Shown here: in pieces, positions 34,919-43,635 of the stretch
Position numbering within the stretch: position 1 is the stretch's first letter
Layout of the letters: each line of letters begins with the position of its first letter
Source of the DNA: Deltaproteobacteria bacterium
GTDB lineage: Bacteria; Myxococcota; Myxococcia; Myxococcales; SZAS-1
Length of the DNA stretch: 64,000 bases
Assembly: GCA_018266075.1 (NCBI GenBank)
Contig: JAFEBB010000004.1
Coordinates: forward strand, 62,001 to 126,000
Direction of reading: 5' to 3'
Translations under genes and position numbers: made by a program
The notes under the pieces: generated by a model
The model's input: only the letters and a program-made list of their open reading frames with translations
Told to the model about the DNA's origin: nothing
Databases searched by the model: none

Positions 34919-34957
34919 TGTCCGCGGCGCGATCGCGAGGTGATCGCGGCGCGGACA
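34919..34957. terminator. Strong GC-rich hairpin between the basic protein and translocator genes
   Basis: TGTCCGCGGCGCGATC (34919-34934) and GATCGCGGCGCGGACA (34942-34957) pair at 15 of 16 positions around a 7-nt loop. It lies about 70 bp past the stop of the 44-aa gene and upstream of the sigma-54-like sequence, where a terminator separating the two units would be expected. It has no U tract, so it could instead be a protein-binding palindrome. Confidence 0.5.
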
Positions 34958-35024
34958 GGCATAAACGAAGGGCGCCGGACCTCTCGGTCGCAGCGCCCCA
35001 CGGGTTCCACGAGCTTCGCGGCGG

Positions 35025-35159
35025 CTACTTCTTGCCGCGCTTGCCCTTGCGCAGGCCCTTCTTGCGGCGAACGCGCTTCCGCTTGATTGCCTGCCGGCGG
35101 ACCTTGCTGCGGTTCTTCGACTTCCTCTTGCTTCGGTTCGAGACCGTCTTGCCTGCCAT
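35025..35159 (-). CDS. 44-aa highly basic small protein
   Basis: A short ORF with ATG at 35159 and GGAG about 7 nt upstream. The product is extremely basic (more than half Lys and Arg), beginning MAGKTVSNRSKRKSK and ending GLRKGKRGKK, with almost no hydrophobic residues. Such composition suits binding to DNA or RNA, as in small ribosomal or histone-like proteins, but it matches none I recognise. Its codons are less biased than its neighbours because of the AAG and AAC runs. A hairpin follows it, and a single-receiver gene diverges upstream. The intact frame, ribosome binding site and strong composition make it likely real. Confidence 0.65.
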   Translation of the reverse strand: MAGKTVSNRSKRKSKNRSKVRRQAIKRKRVRRKKGLRKGKRGKK

Positions 35160-35265
35160 GTGCTTGCTCCGTGGCAAAGGATGCTGCCTGTCGTGCATGC
35201 GAATCCTACGATGCGCGCGGGCCCGCGCCCAGAATTTGTCTCGCGTGCACGCGTGTTATCGCGAC

Positions 35266-35670
35266 GTGCCAAACACCAAGCTCACCGTCCTGCTCATCGA
35301 AGATGACCCCGACGTCCAGGACGCCACCCGCATGCTCCTCGAGGACCAGGGCTACGCGGTGATCGCCCTCACCGAGGCCGATGCTGCGCTCGAGGCCGTG
35401 GTCAACGTCGGCCCGTGCGTGGTGCTGCTCGATCTCTCGCTCGCGGCGGATCCGCAGGTGTTCATCCGCGCGCTCCGGTCCACGCCGAACTTCAGCGGCC
35501 GGGTGCTGCTGTTCTCGGCGGGCGATCGGCTGGCAGAGCGGGCGCGCGAGGTGGGCGCCGACGGCGTGGTGGCCAAGCCCTTCGACGCCGACAAGCTCCT
35601 TCGAGAGCTCGAGCGCCGCGCAGCCGAGCTGACGTTCAGCGAGGCGGGGTCATCCGCACCAGCGCCGTGA
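35266..35670 (+). CDS. Single-domain response regulator
   Basis: A 134-aa receiver domain with no output. The acidic pair is IEDDPD, phospho-Asp lies in LLDLSL, Ser in FSAGD, and Lys in AKPFD. The GTG at 35266 is chosen because it begins the first beta strand (TKLTVLLI); the longer upstream frame runs through the divergent small gene. The C-terminal tail (FSEAGSSAPAP) overlaps the convergent metalloprotease-like gene by 35 bp. No histidine kinase is adjacent, so it probably serves in a phosphorelay or acts by protein contact. Confidence 0.87.
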   Translation: MPNTKLTVLLIEDDPDVQDATRMLLEDQGYAVIALTEADAALEAVVNVGPCVVLLDLSLAADPQVFIRALRSTPNFSGRVLLFSAGDRLAERAREVGADGVVAKPFDADKLLRELERRAAELTFSEAGSSAPAP

Positions 35671-36241
35671 AGAGCTGGTCTTCCGTGTAGAGCCGGCGCG
35701 CCCGGGCGCCCGGCCGCACGCTCGCGGGCGGCTTCTCAAGCCACGACTGCACCTTCACCAGCCCGCGGTGCGCGAAGGGCGAGAGGACCTCGTCCGGCGC
35801 CTCGGCCAGGTAGCGGCGCACCATCGGCCCGACCTTCTTCATGAAGCGCGGGCCCATGCGCGCGTGCCGCCGCCCGGCGTGCAAGGTGCCGTTGAAGCGC
35901 GTGGAGCAGTGGTACAGCTCGTGGATCACGCTCCCCACCCGCTGCTCCGGCGTGCAGCCGCGGAACCAGAGCGGCCGCAGCGTGACCACATAGAGGATCT
36001 CCCGACCTTTGATGCGCAGCCGCGGCTTCTCCCGCCTGCCGTCGCGCGAGAACCGCGTGTGCGTGCCCGGGAAGCGCTGCGGCCGAACCGTGGCGTGACT
36101 GGCGCGGCGCGCCTCGCCCGCGACGACGAGGATTCCGGACGCGCGCACGTGCCCAAGCTGCGGGACGCGCCGGGCGATGTCGCGGATCAGCGCCATCAGC
36201 GCGGGCGTGAGGCTCGGTCGCTTCTGCGATTTCCGCTTCAC
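35636..36241 (-). CDS. Putative zinc metalloprotease-like protein
   Basis: A 201-aa basic cytoplasmic protein. The motif VIHELYHCS contains HExxH (HELYH), with a further His cluster (LHAGRRHARMG) about 14 residues later that could supply the third zinc ligand. This resembles the putative phage-type metallopeptidases. Upstream strands (ILYVVTLRPLWFRGC) fit the minimal zincin fold. Many Arg and His residues may bind nucleic acid. Its end overlaps the convergent receiver gene by 35 bp. No substrate is evident, and it could be a non-proteolytic relative. Confidence 0.72.
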   Translation of the reverse strand: MKRKSQKRPSLTPALMALIRDIARRVPQLGHVRASGILVVAGEARRASHATVRPQRFPGTHTRFSRDGRREKPRLRIKGREILYVVTLRPLWFRGCTPEQRVGSVIHELYHCSTRFNGTLHAGRRHARMGPRFMKKVGPMVRRYLAEAPDEVLSPFAHRGLVKVQSWLEKPPASVRPGARARRLYTEDQLFTALVRMTPPR

Positions 36242-36323
36242 GCCGCGACGCTAACCCACAATCGCTCGTTTGACGGCCCCAAACACGCGCCTCTATAACC
36301 TGCCGCTCCGTCGGGAGATTTGG

Positions 36324-37055
36324 ATGCGTGTGTCCCTCGTCATCGCGCTCGGCGCCGCGCTCGTCGGCTGCAGCGGCGGCAGCAACGGCCCCACCGACGC
36401 AGGCAAGCCCGACGCCGGCGATCCGGTGAAGGTCTTCGGCCTCGACGTGGGCGACTGCTACGAGCTCTCGTCGACGGACCAGGTGTCCACGCCGCCCTCG
36501 CTCGGCGCGGCCATCGAGAGCGACTCCACCAACACCATCTGGTACCTGCCCGATGGCGGCTCCACGAACGTGAGCGCGCGCACCCTGGTCTACCGCCAGA
36601 CGGGCTCGGTGAAGATGACCGACTACCTCTACGTGGACGAGAAGAACGTGCTCCTGCTCAAGCGCGACGTGGCCGGCGCGGAGCAGACCGAGTACCACCC
36701 GGGCCTGGTGGTCGCGCGCGTGCCGCTCAAGGCGAACGACCACCTCGACCAGAACGACGGCGGCATCCGCCAGTTCGGCGGCGACGGCGGCACCGACCTC
36801 ACCGGCGAGACCTTCACGTTCGACGTGACCGAGGGAACCCTCACCACGCCCGGCAACCCCGCGGGCGCCGACGCCTTCACCTACAACTACTCGAACGGCC
36901 CCGACCGCCTGGCGAGCTGGAGCTTCGTGGCCGGCACCGGCACCGTGGAGCTCTCGCTGCAGCTCCCCGGCGACCAGGCCTTCCCCGTCTACAAGCTGCA
37001 GAACACGCGTCAGCTCGCCGCCGGCGACCAGACCTGCGGCTCGGCCCAGCCCTAA
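36324..37055 (+). CDS. Lipoprotein of unknown function
   Basis: A 243-aa lipoprotein (lipobox ALVGC) with a short Gly/Asp/Ala linker, then one beta-rich domain. It includes VGDCYELSSTDQVS, TIWYLPDGGSTN and TDYLYVDEKNVLLLKR, and ends with a Cys (DQTCGSAQP) that may pair with the one in GDCY. The ATG at 36324 starts the signal peptide; the frame is open 54 nt further upstream. It is followed after 18 bp by another lipoprotein gene and then the BMP importer, probably one transcript. No family recognised. Confidence 0.78.
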   Translation: MRVSLVIALGAALVGCSGGSNGPTDAGKPDAGDPVKVFGLDVGDCYELSSTDQVSTPPSLGAAIESDSTNTIWYLPDGGSTNVSARTLVYRQTGSVKMTDYLYVDEKNVLLLKRDVAGAEQTEYHPGLVVARVPLKANDHLDQNDGGIRQFGGDGGTDLTGETFTFDVTEGTLTTPGNPAGADAFTYNYSNGPDRLASWSFVAGTGTVELSLQLPGDQAFPVYKLQNTRQLAAGDQTCGSAQP

Positions 37056-37073
37056 CGCTTCTGGAGGAACACC

Positions 37074-37898
37074 ATGCGTCGTCTCCTCGTCCTCGTCGTG
37101 TGTGCGCTCGCCGGTTGCGCCAGCGCTCCCGAGCAGAACGGAGCGCCCGCGCCACTCGCCGTGCAGGTGGACAGCAAGAAGGCCGAGGTCTCCAAGCAGA
37201 CGCTGACCGAAGCGACCGTCACCGTTGACGCCGACGCGATCGCGCCCGGCCCCGGCGTGACGGCCACCGGCGCGCACTGGGAGCTGGTGTTCGACGGCAA
37301 CGTCATCGCCACCGGTGACGAGAAGCTCGGCGTGCCCCTCTCCGCGACCGAGCCGACCGCGCTGCAAATCGTCGGAGGCGGCTCGGTGGCCAAGGACGCC
37401 AAGGGCGTGCAGGCGCTCGCCGATCACCGCGGCGGCTTCCCCATCGCGCTGCGCGGGACCATCGACTTCACCGGGCCGAACGGCGCCACGGGCAAGACCG
37501 AGTTCGCGAAGGCGACGAACCTGCGCGAGCCGCGCATGCCCACCGTCGTCGCCGACGTGGGCGCCTCGCACTACGACGACGGCCACGTGAACCTGGGCTT
37601 CAACCTGGGCATCGACAATCCCAATCCGTTCCCGGTCGACGTCGTCGGCTTCACCTACTCCATCTCCATCAACGGCCAGCCCGTGGTGAAGGACGGCTCC
37701 GCGGGCAACCAGGTGCAGGTGCCGGGCTCGTCGAAGAAGGTGTTCGAGGTGAGCGAGCAGCTCGACCCCACCAACTTCAAAGACCTCGACCACATCTACA
37801 AGACCAACTCCATGAGCTACCACCTGGTGGGCGTGCTCGACGTGGGCCTGGCCAAGTTCGACGTGGACATGGGCTCGCCCATCAACTTCACCCGCTGA
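37074..37898 (+). CDS. LEA14/WHy-like lipoprotein
   Basis: A 274-aa lipoprotein (lipobox ALAGC) with two domains resembling the WHy/LEA14 fold. In the second, VNLGFNLGIDNPNPFPVDVVGF contains the typical NPNPFP motif. The first (about 30-145) is a weaker copy with a LREPRMPTV boundary. WHy domains occur in desiccation-linked proteins and in some type II secretion and envelope proteins; the function here is unknown. GGAGG precedes the ATG. It lies between another lipoprotein and the BMP-family binding protein. Confidence 0.82.
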   Translation: MRRLLVLVVCALAGCASAPEQNGAPAPLAVQVDSKKAEVSKQTLTEATVTVDADAIAPGPGVTATGAHWELVFDGNVIATGDEKLGVPLSATEPTALQIVGGGSVAKDAKGVQALADHRGGFPIALRGTIDFTGPNGATGKTEFAKATNLREPRMPTVVADVGASHYDDGHVNLGFNLGIDNPNPFPVDVVGFTYSISINGQPVVKDGSAGNQVQVPGSSKKVFEVSEQLDPTNFKDLDHIYKTNSMSYHLVGVLDVGLAKFDVDMGSPINFTR

Positions 37899-37905
37899 GG
37901 CGCGC

Positions 37906-39054
37906 ATGCGATTCGCGAAGATCTTCGTCCTCGTCGCGCTGGCGCTGACGGGGTGTCCCAAGTCGACCGAGGGCGGCGGCTCGGCACCTCCGACGGCACC
38001 CGCGGGAATCAAGATCGGCCTGGTGAGCGACGTCGGCGGCCGCGGCGACCAGAGCTTCAACGACTCGGCGCTGCGCGGCCTGGAGACCTGGGCAGGCGGC
38101 GTGGCGTATTCACCTTCTGGTTACAATCCCGTCGTCGACGCCGACTTCCAATCGTCGATTCCCGACGACGTGAAGAAGGTGGGCGCGCTGCCGCACCTGG
38201 GCGTGACCCCGCTGGTGTTCCAGGCCAAGAGCCAGGAGGACTACGAGCCCAGCTTGCAGCTCTCCGTCGAGAGCGGCGCGCAGCTGACGGTCGGCGTGGG
38301 CTTCATGCTGGAGAAGTCGCTGCACGCGGTCGCGCTGCGCGACGCGAACGCGCGCTTCCTGCTCATCGACTCGCCCGTGCTCGATGAGAAGAACGCGCCC
38401 ATCGTGCTGCCCAACGTCGCGACGATCACCTTCCGCGAGCAGGAGGGCAGCTACCTCGTCGGCGTGCTGGCCGCGCTCGCGAGCAAGACCGGCAAGGTCG
38501 GCTTCGTGGGCGGGATGGAGATGCCGCTCATCAAGAAGTTCGAGGCGGGCTTCAAGGCCGGCGTGCGCGCCACCAAGCCCGACGCGGTGATCCTCACCGC
38601 GTACACCGGCAGCTTCGACAACCCCAACGCCGGCAAGCAGACCACCCAAGACCTGCTCGGCAAGGGCGCGGACGTGATCTTCCACGCCGCGGGATCCGAC
38701 GGCCTGGGCGTGATCAACGCAGTGAAGGAAGCGCGCGCCGCGGGCAAGAACGTGTTCGCGGTGGGCGTGGACTCCGACCAGAGCCACCTCGCGCCCGATG
38801 CGGTGCTCACCTCGATGGTCAAGCACGTGGACCTCGCCGTGTACCGCGAGATCGAGCGCGTGAAACAAAATGGTTTCAAAGCCGGCGACGAGCAGTGGGG
38901 CCTGAAGGAGGGCGGCGTGGGCCTGGCGCCGATTCGCGTGGACCTGCCCGGCAAGGACGCGCTGCTCGCTGCCGTCGAGGCCGCGCGCGCGAAGATCATC
39001 GCCGGGCAGATCGTGGTCCCCGCGACGCTCGCCGAGCTCGACGCCAAGCACTGA
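37906..39054 (+). CDS. BMP-family substrate-binding lipoprotein
   Basis: A 382-aa lipoprotein (lipobox LALTGC) of the basic membrane protein family (PnrA/Med type), which binds purine nucleosides and related ligands for ABC import. Characteristic segments are GLVSDVGGRGDQSFNDSA near the N-terminus, REQEGSYLVGVLAA, KVGFVGGMEMPLIKKFEAGF, and HAAGSDGLGVINA with AVGVDSDQS. Its stop shares a base with the ATPase start (TGATG). The matching permeases lie 3.7 kb downstream at 44262-46236. AT-rich codon islands occur at 38106-38130 and 38861-38882. Confidence 0.92.
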   Translation: MRFAKIFVLVALALTGCPKSTEGGGSAPPTAPAGIKIGLVSDVGGRGDQSFNDSALRGLETWAGGVAYSPSGYNPVVDADFQSSIPDDVKKVGALPHLGVTPLVFQAKSQEDYEPSLQLSVESGAQLTVGVGFMLEKSLHAVALRDANARFLLIDSPVLDEKNAPIVLPNVATITFREQEGSYLVGVLAALASKTGKVGFVGGMEMPLIKKFEAGFKAGVRATKPDAVILTAYTGSFDNPNAGKQTTQDLLGKGADVIFHAAGSDGLGVINAVKEARAAGKNVFAVGVDSDQSHLAPDAVLTSMVKHVDLAVYREIERVKQNGFKAGDEQWGLKEGGVGLAPIRVDLPGKDALLAAVEAARAKIIAGQIVVPATLAELDAKH

Positions 39055-40559
39055 TGGCCGACAACCCCGCGCTCGAGCTGAGCCACATCAGCAAGCGCTT
39101 CGGCGCCCTGGCCGCGCTCGACGACGTGAGCCTCGCCGTGCAGCCCGGCGAGATCCTCGCGCTGGTGGGCGAGAACGGCGCGGGCAAGTCGACGCTGATG
39201 AACGTGGCCTACGGCCTCTACCGCGCCGACGCCGGCGAGATCCGGATCCGCGGTGAGGTCGTGCATCCGCGCTCACCCGCCGACGCCATCGCGCGCGGCG
39301 TGGGCATGGTGCACCAGCACTTCCAGCTCGTGCCGCCGCTGACCGTCGCCGAGAACGTGGTGCTCGGCCGCGAGCCCACGCGCGGGCTGCAGCTCGATCA
39401 CCGCGCCGCCGAAGAGGCCGTGGCGAAGACGGCGCGCGAGCTTGGCTTCCAGCTCGATCCGACCGCGAAGGTGGCGAGCCTGAGCGTCGGCGCGCAGCAA
39501 CGCGTGGAGATCGTGAAGGCGCTCTTTCGCGGCGCGAAGATTCTGATTCTCGATGAGCCGACGGCCGTGCTCACGCCACAAGAGGCGAACGAGCTCTACG
39601 CGATCGCGCGCAAGCTGCGCGACCAGGGCCAGAGCGTGCTCTTCATCTCCCACAAGCTCTCCGAGGTGCTCGCCGTCGCGGATCGCGTGGCCGTGATGGC
39701 GCGCGGAAGAATGGTCGACGTGGTGAACGCGCGCGAGGCCACGGCCGAGGCGCTCACCGCCAAGATGATCACCGCAGGTCCCGACGCGCTGAAGCCGGTG
39801 CATCGCGAGCCCGCGCAGCCCGGCGCGGTGCGGCTCGCGCTCGCGAACGTCGAGTCGAGCGGATCCGATGGACTTCGCGGCGTGTCACTGCAGCTGCGCG
39901 CGGGCGAGATTCTCGGGATCGCGGGCGTCGCGGGAAATGGCCAGAGCGCGCTCGCCGAGGTCGCGACCGGGCTGACCGAAGCGAGCGCGGGCAAGCTCGA
40001 GGTCGATGGCGTGGCGGTGCCGAAGCCATCGCCGGCGAAGCTGCGCGAGCTGGGCGTGGCGCACGTGCCGGAGGATCGCCAGAAGCGCGGGCTCGCGTTG
40101 GATCTCACGGTCGCCGAGAACGCCGCGCTCGGACGCCAGACGCGGCCGCCCTTCGCGCGGGGAATTCGAATCGACGCCGCAGGACGCGACGCCTTCGCGC
40201 GGACGCTCATCGCCGAGTACGACGTGCGTCCGCCGGATCCGCAGCTCCGCGCGCGCGATCTCTCCGGCGGAAATCAGCAGAAGGTGATCCTGGGTCGCGA
40301 GCTCGCAGGGCAGCCCAAGGTCGTCATCGCCGTGCAGCCCACGCGCGGGCTCGATGTCGGCGCAATCGCGAACGTGCATCGTCACCTCGTCGCCGCGCGC
40401 GACGGTGGCGCGGCGGTGCTGCTCATCAGCATGGATCTCGACGAGATCCGCGCGCTCTCGGATCGCATCGCGGTGATGTACGGCGGCAAGGTCGTGGCGG
40501 AGCTGCCCGCGGGCGCGAGCGAGGCCGAGATCGGCCCGCACATGCTCGGGCACGCGTAG
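39054..40559 (+). CDS. Double-domain ABC ATPase of the BMP/nucleoside importer
   Basis: A 501-aa protein with two nucleotide-binding domains, as in NupA/RbsA-type importers. The first has Walker A GENGAGKST, a variant signature LSVGAQQRVE and Walker B ILILDEPTAVLT. The second has the degenerate Walker A GVAGNGQSA, signature LSGGNQQKV and IAVQPTRGLD, the asymmetry normal for this family. It starts within the stop of the binding protein gene (1-nt overlap), so they are coupled. It energises uptake through the permeases at 44262-46236. The gene directly downstream, on the opposite strand, is unrelated. Confidence 0.93.
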   Translation: MADNPALELSHISKRFGALAALDDVSLAVQPGEILALVGENGAGKSTLMNVAYGLYRADAGEIRIRGEVVHPRSPADAIARGVGMVHQHFQLVPPLTVAENVVLGREPTRGLQLDHRAAEEAVAKTARELGFQLDPTAKVASLSVGAQQRVEIVKALFRGAKILILDEPTAVLTPQEANELYAIARKLRDQGQSVLFISHKLSEVLAVADRVAVMARGRMVDVVNAREATAEALTAKMITAGPDALKPVHREPAQPGAVRLALANVESSGSDGLRGVSLQLRAGEILGIAGVAGNGQSALAEVATGLTEASAGKLEVDGVAVPKPSPAKLRELGVAHVPEDRQKRGLALDLTVAENAALGRQTRPPFARGIRIDAAGRDAFARTLIAEYDVRPPDPQLRARDLSGGNQQKVILGRELAGQPKVVIAVQPTRGLDVGAIANVHRHLVAARDGGAAVLLISMDLDEIRALSDRIAVMYGGKVVAELPAGASEAEIGPHMLGHA

Positions 40560-41816
40560 CTACGGCAGCGGCACCAGCGGCCGCCGCTTCTCCTTGGGCT
40601 CAATCGACGGCACCATCCGCGGCTCGAGCGCGTCCGTGACGCGATTCGCGTTCGCGCGGACCTCGTCGAGCTTGTGCTGCAGCGCCGCATCGCCGTCCGG
40701 ATCCGGATCCGACGTTGCTCGCAGCGATGGCAGCACGAAGCGACTCACCACCGCTTCGAACACGGCGTCCTCGTTCGTCTCCATCGCGCCGGTCATGGTC
40801 ACGACCAGATCTTCCGAGGGGAAGATCGCGATGCGCTGGCCCTTCCAGCCGTTGGCGAGGTGCGCGACCTTGCCGTTGAAGCGCTGCGTCCACCAGCCCC
40901 AGCCGTAGTTGGGCGCGATGCCTTGGCGCGACGAGATCCAAGGCGTGAAGCTCGCATCGACCCACGCCTTCGGCACGAGCTGCTTGCCGGCCCAGCGCCC
41001 GCCGCGCAGATACAAGACGCCGAGCTTCTGCATGTCGATGGGCCGCAGCCGCAGGCCGTACGCGCCGTTGTCGATGCCGGCGGCGTCCTCGTGCATCCAC
41101 TCCGCGTTTCGAAAGCCGAGCGGCGCGAAGAGCTTCATTTGCGCGTAGTCGAAGAGCGTCTGCTTGCTCGCGTAGGAGATCGCACCCGAGGTCAGCAGCG
41201 GCGTGACGTCGGTGTACAGAAAGCTCTCGCCCGGCTTGCCGAGCAGCGGCTGCGCGGTCGCGAAGGCCGCGCGATTCTTCGCGTGCACGAACTGATTGAG
41301 CCGCGAGCGGGCGTCGTCCGTCTTCTGATGCGGGAAGACCGGCGCATCCAGCGCGGACATGGCGAGCACGTCCTTCAACGACACGGCCGCGAAGCGCGCG
41401 CGCTCGGCGTCGTTCGCGAAGAGCGCACGCGGCAAGAGCTCGGACATCGGCGCGTCCGCGCTGCGCAGGAGCTTCTCGTCGATGGCGATTCCCGCGAGCG
41501 TCGCGGTCACGCTCTTGGTCACCGACATCACGTCGTGCGCGTGCTCGCGCGTGAGGTTCGAGGTGTAGAGCTCGAACACCAGCTTGCCGTGCCGCGACAC
41601 GAGCACCGAGAAGATGGGCGCGTCGCTCTGCTGCACGTAGTCCGCGAGCGCGGCGAGCTTCGCCGGATCCAGGCCTTCGCGGCTGGGCGTGCTGGCGTCG
41701 AAGTCGGCGCTCGCGTCGGCGCCGAGTGCGGGAAGCGGCGGCGCGGCCACGGGCGGCCCGGAGGTCTTGCATGCCAACAGCGCCAGCGCGGCAAAGAGGA
41801 CAGAGCGGCTCCGCAT
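40560..41816 (-). CDS. Class C beta-lactamase-fold serine hydrolase lipoprotein
   Basis: About 418 aa; a lipobox-like LALLAC ends the signal peptide. It has the beta-lactamase/esterase family SxxK motif in MSVTKSVTA, a Tyr motif at LYTDV (in place of Y-x-N), and a late GWWTQRF/AHLANGWKGQRI region near the KTG position. Family members are esterases, DD-peptidases or amidases; true lactamase activity is unlikely. The ATG at 41816 is used; an in-frame TTG is at 41825. Its stop abuts the ATPase stop with no gap. It is the first of the genes that split the BMP transporter. Confidence 0.85.
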   Translation of the reverse strand: MRSRSVLFAALALLACKTSGPPVAAPPLPALGADASADFDASTPSREGLDPAKLAALADYVQQSDAPIFSVLVSRHGKLVFELYTSNLTREHAHDVMSVTKSVTATLAGIAIDEKLLRSADAPMSELLPRALFANDAERARFAAVSLKDVLAMSALDAPVFPHQKTDDARSRLNQFVHAKNRAAFATAQPLLGKPGESFLYTDVTPLLTSGAISYASKQTLFDYAQMKLFAPLGFRNAEWMHEDAAGIDNGAYGLRLRPIDMQKLGVLYLRGGRWAGKQLVPKAWVDASFTPWISSRQGIAPNYGWGWWTQRFNGKVAHLANGWKGQRIAIFPSEDLVVTMTGAMETNEDAVFEAVVSRFVLPSLRATSDPDPDGDAALQHKLDEVRANANRVTDALEPRMVPSIEPKEKRRPLVPLP

Positions 41817-41880
41817 CGCCAGCAAGCTAGCACCCGTTCCCTGCCCTGCGTCTGGCGCGTACGCGGGCCTCTGTGCTTCG

Positions 41881-43578
41881 ATGGCCGCGATGCGCGACGC
41901 CGGGCGCTACACACTGCTGCGCAAGTTCGCCGACGGCGGCATGGCCGAGATCTACCTTGGCCTGCAGCAGGGGCCTTCGGGCTTTCAGCGGCCGGTGGTG
42001 GTGAAGGCCATCCGCGAGCAGTTCACGGCCAACCCGCACCTCCGGCACACCCTCGTGGACGAGGCGCACGTGGCCATGAGCCTGCGCCACTCGAACATCG
42101 TGCAGGTGCTGGATTTGGGCTCGGCGTCGGGGCGCGACTTCCTGATCCTCGAGCTCGTCGACGGCTGGGATCTCGACCGCATCCTCTACGCCTCCAACCA
42201 GGCCAAGCTCCCGCTGCCGCAGAACCTGGCCCTGCACATCGCCGCCGAGGTGTGTCGCGCGCTCTCGTACGCGCACGCGCGGACCAGCCAGGGCAAGCCG
42301 CGGGGCATCGTCCACCGCGACGTGAGCCCACATAACATTTTGGTTTCAGAGCACGGCGAGGTGAAGCTCACCGACTTCGGCATCGCCCACGTGGCCGACA
42401 AGCGCGAGCAGACCGTCGCGGGGATCATCAAGGGCAAGGTGAACTTCATGTCGCCGGAGCAGGCCGCCGGCGAACCGCTCGACGCGCGCTCGGATCTCTT
42501 CGCCCTCGGCTCGGTGATCTACCTGATGGTCACGGGCAAGCTGCCCTTCGCCACCGAGAGCGAGCTGGAGACGCTCCTGCGCACCAAGGAGGCGCGCTTC
42601 ACCGCGCCCAGCGAGGTCGCCAAGGGCGTCGATCCAGAAGTGGAGTCGGTGATCCTCGAGGCGCTGCGCCGTGATCGCGCGGAGCGCTTCCCCACCGCCG
42701 ACGCCATGCTGGAGCGCATCGAGAAGGCGCTGCGCTCGGGCGCGTTCCCGCCCACCAGCCAGACCGAGCTCAAGCGCTGGATCGAAGAGCTCGCGAAGAA
42801 GGCGAACCTCTCGCCGGTGGGCCGACTCTCGATGCCTCCGCCCGAGGAGCTGGGCGACGCCGACTTCGAGCGCATCGACGGCAGCGACCTGGTGCTCATC
42901 GACATCCCCGCCGATCTTCAAGCCGCCGCCGACGTGGTGCACATCTCGCTTCCGCCGCAGAAGCTGCCCGACGCCATCGCCCACGCGCCGCCGCCACTGC
43001 CCGCCGCGCGGCCGCCGGCGCTCTCGATCGAGCCGCACGAGGCGAAGTGGAAGCGCAACCTCAAGCTCTCGGTGATGGCGGTGACCGCGGTCGCGGTGAT
43101 GTGGGGCATGCACGACGTGCTCGCGGGGCTCGAGTCGCACTCCAGCCCGGATCGGCCGCCGAAGCCGGTGGCGCAGCTGGAGCCCAAGCCGACGCCACCT
43201 GCGCCCGCGCCGATTCCCGATCCGCCCAAGCCCTCGCCGGTGGTGGTCGAGGCGTCGCCGCCGAAGCCTCCCGATCCCGAGCCCGCGGAGCTGCCGCAGC
43301 CGGATCTGAAGCAAGTCGCGCTCGAGCCCGTGAAGGAGCCCGCGAAGCCCGCCGAGGACGAGAGCACGGTGTCGGTGCGCTTCGTGTCGGACCCGGCGGG
43401 CGCGCAGGTGCGGGTGGAGAAGCGCGCGTTCGGGGCCACGCCCATCAACGTGCGCGTGCGGCCCAACCTCACCTACGACGTCGAGTTCGATCTCGCGGGC
43501 TACGAGCCCACCCACAAGCGCGTCTTCGTGGCCCAGCGCAAGAACCAGTCGGTGCAGATCTCGCTCAAGCGCCGCTGA
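41881..43578 (+). CDS. Membrane Ser/Thr kinase with C-terminal PEGA domain
   Basis: A 565-aa kinase. The catalytic domain (about 8-275) has GGMAEIY, Lys in VVVKAI, HRDVSPHN, DFG in LTDFGIAH, and VNFMSPEQ. A regulatory-looking middle (about 290-385) is followed by one TM helix (LKLSVMAVTAVAVMWGM), a Pro-rich stretch and a C-terminal PEGA domain (VRFVSDPAGAQVRVEKRAFGATPINVRV). PEGA domains are surface or extracytoplasmic beta modules. All key catalytic residues are present. The HNILVSE segment is encoded by an AT-rich codon island (42330-42350). It reads away from the beta-lactamase-fold gene. Confidence 0.92.
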   Translation: MAAMRDAGRYTLLRKFADGGMAEIYLGLQQGPSGFQRPVVVKAIREQFTANPHLRHTLVDEAHVAMSLRHSNIVQVLDLGSASGRDFLILELVDGWDLDRILYASNQAKLPLPQNLALHIAAEVCRALSYAHARTSQGKPRGIVHRDVSPHNILVSEHGEVKLTDFGIAHVADKREQTVAGIIKGKVNFMSPEQAAGEPLDARSDLFALGSVIYLMVTGKLPFATESELETLLRTKEARFTAPSEVAKGVDPEVESVILEALRRDRAERFPTADAMLERIEKALRSGAFPPTSQTELKRWIEELAKKANLSPVGRLSMPPPEELGDADFERIDGSDLVLIDIPADLQAAADVVHISLPPQKLPDAIAHAPPPLPAARPPALSIEPHEAKWKRNLKLSVMAVTAVAVMWGMHDVLAGLESHSSPDRPPKPVAQLEPKPTPPAPAPIPDPPKPSPVVVEASPPKPPDPEPAELPQPDLKQVALEPVKEPAKPAEDESTVSVRFVSDPAGAQVRVEKRAFGATPINVRVRPNLTYDVEFDLAGYEPTHKRVFVAQRKNQSVQISLKRR

Positions 43579-43590
43579 GGAACGACACGA

Positions 43591-43611
43591 AGGCCCTCAT
43601 GGCGAGGGCCT
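43591..43611. terminator. Bidirectional hairpin between convergent genes
   Basis: AGGCCCTC-atggc-GAGGGCCT is a perfect 8-bp stem with a 5-nt loop, placed between the stops of the Ser/Thr kinase (plus) and the small secreted protein (minus). There is no T tract, as is common in such GC-rich genomes. Confidence 0.6.
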
Positions 43612-43635
43612 CCGTGGGTCGCGCTGCAGCTCGCG

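Noticed and set aside
32823-36241. A complete type III secretion system
   Set aside because: Only a translocator-like and a chaperone-like gene are present; no ATPase, ring, export gate or needle genes were found in the window.
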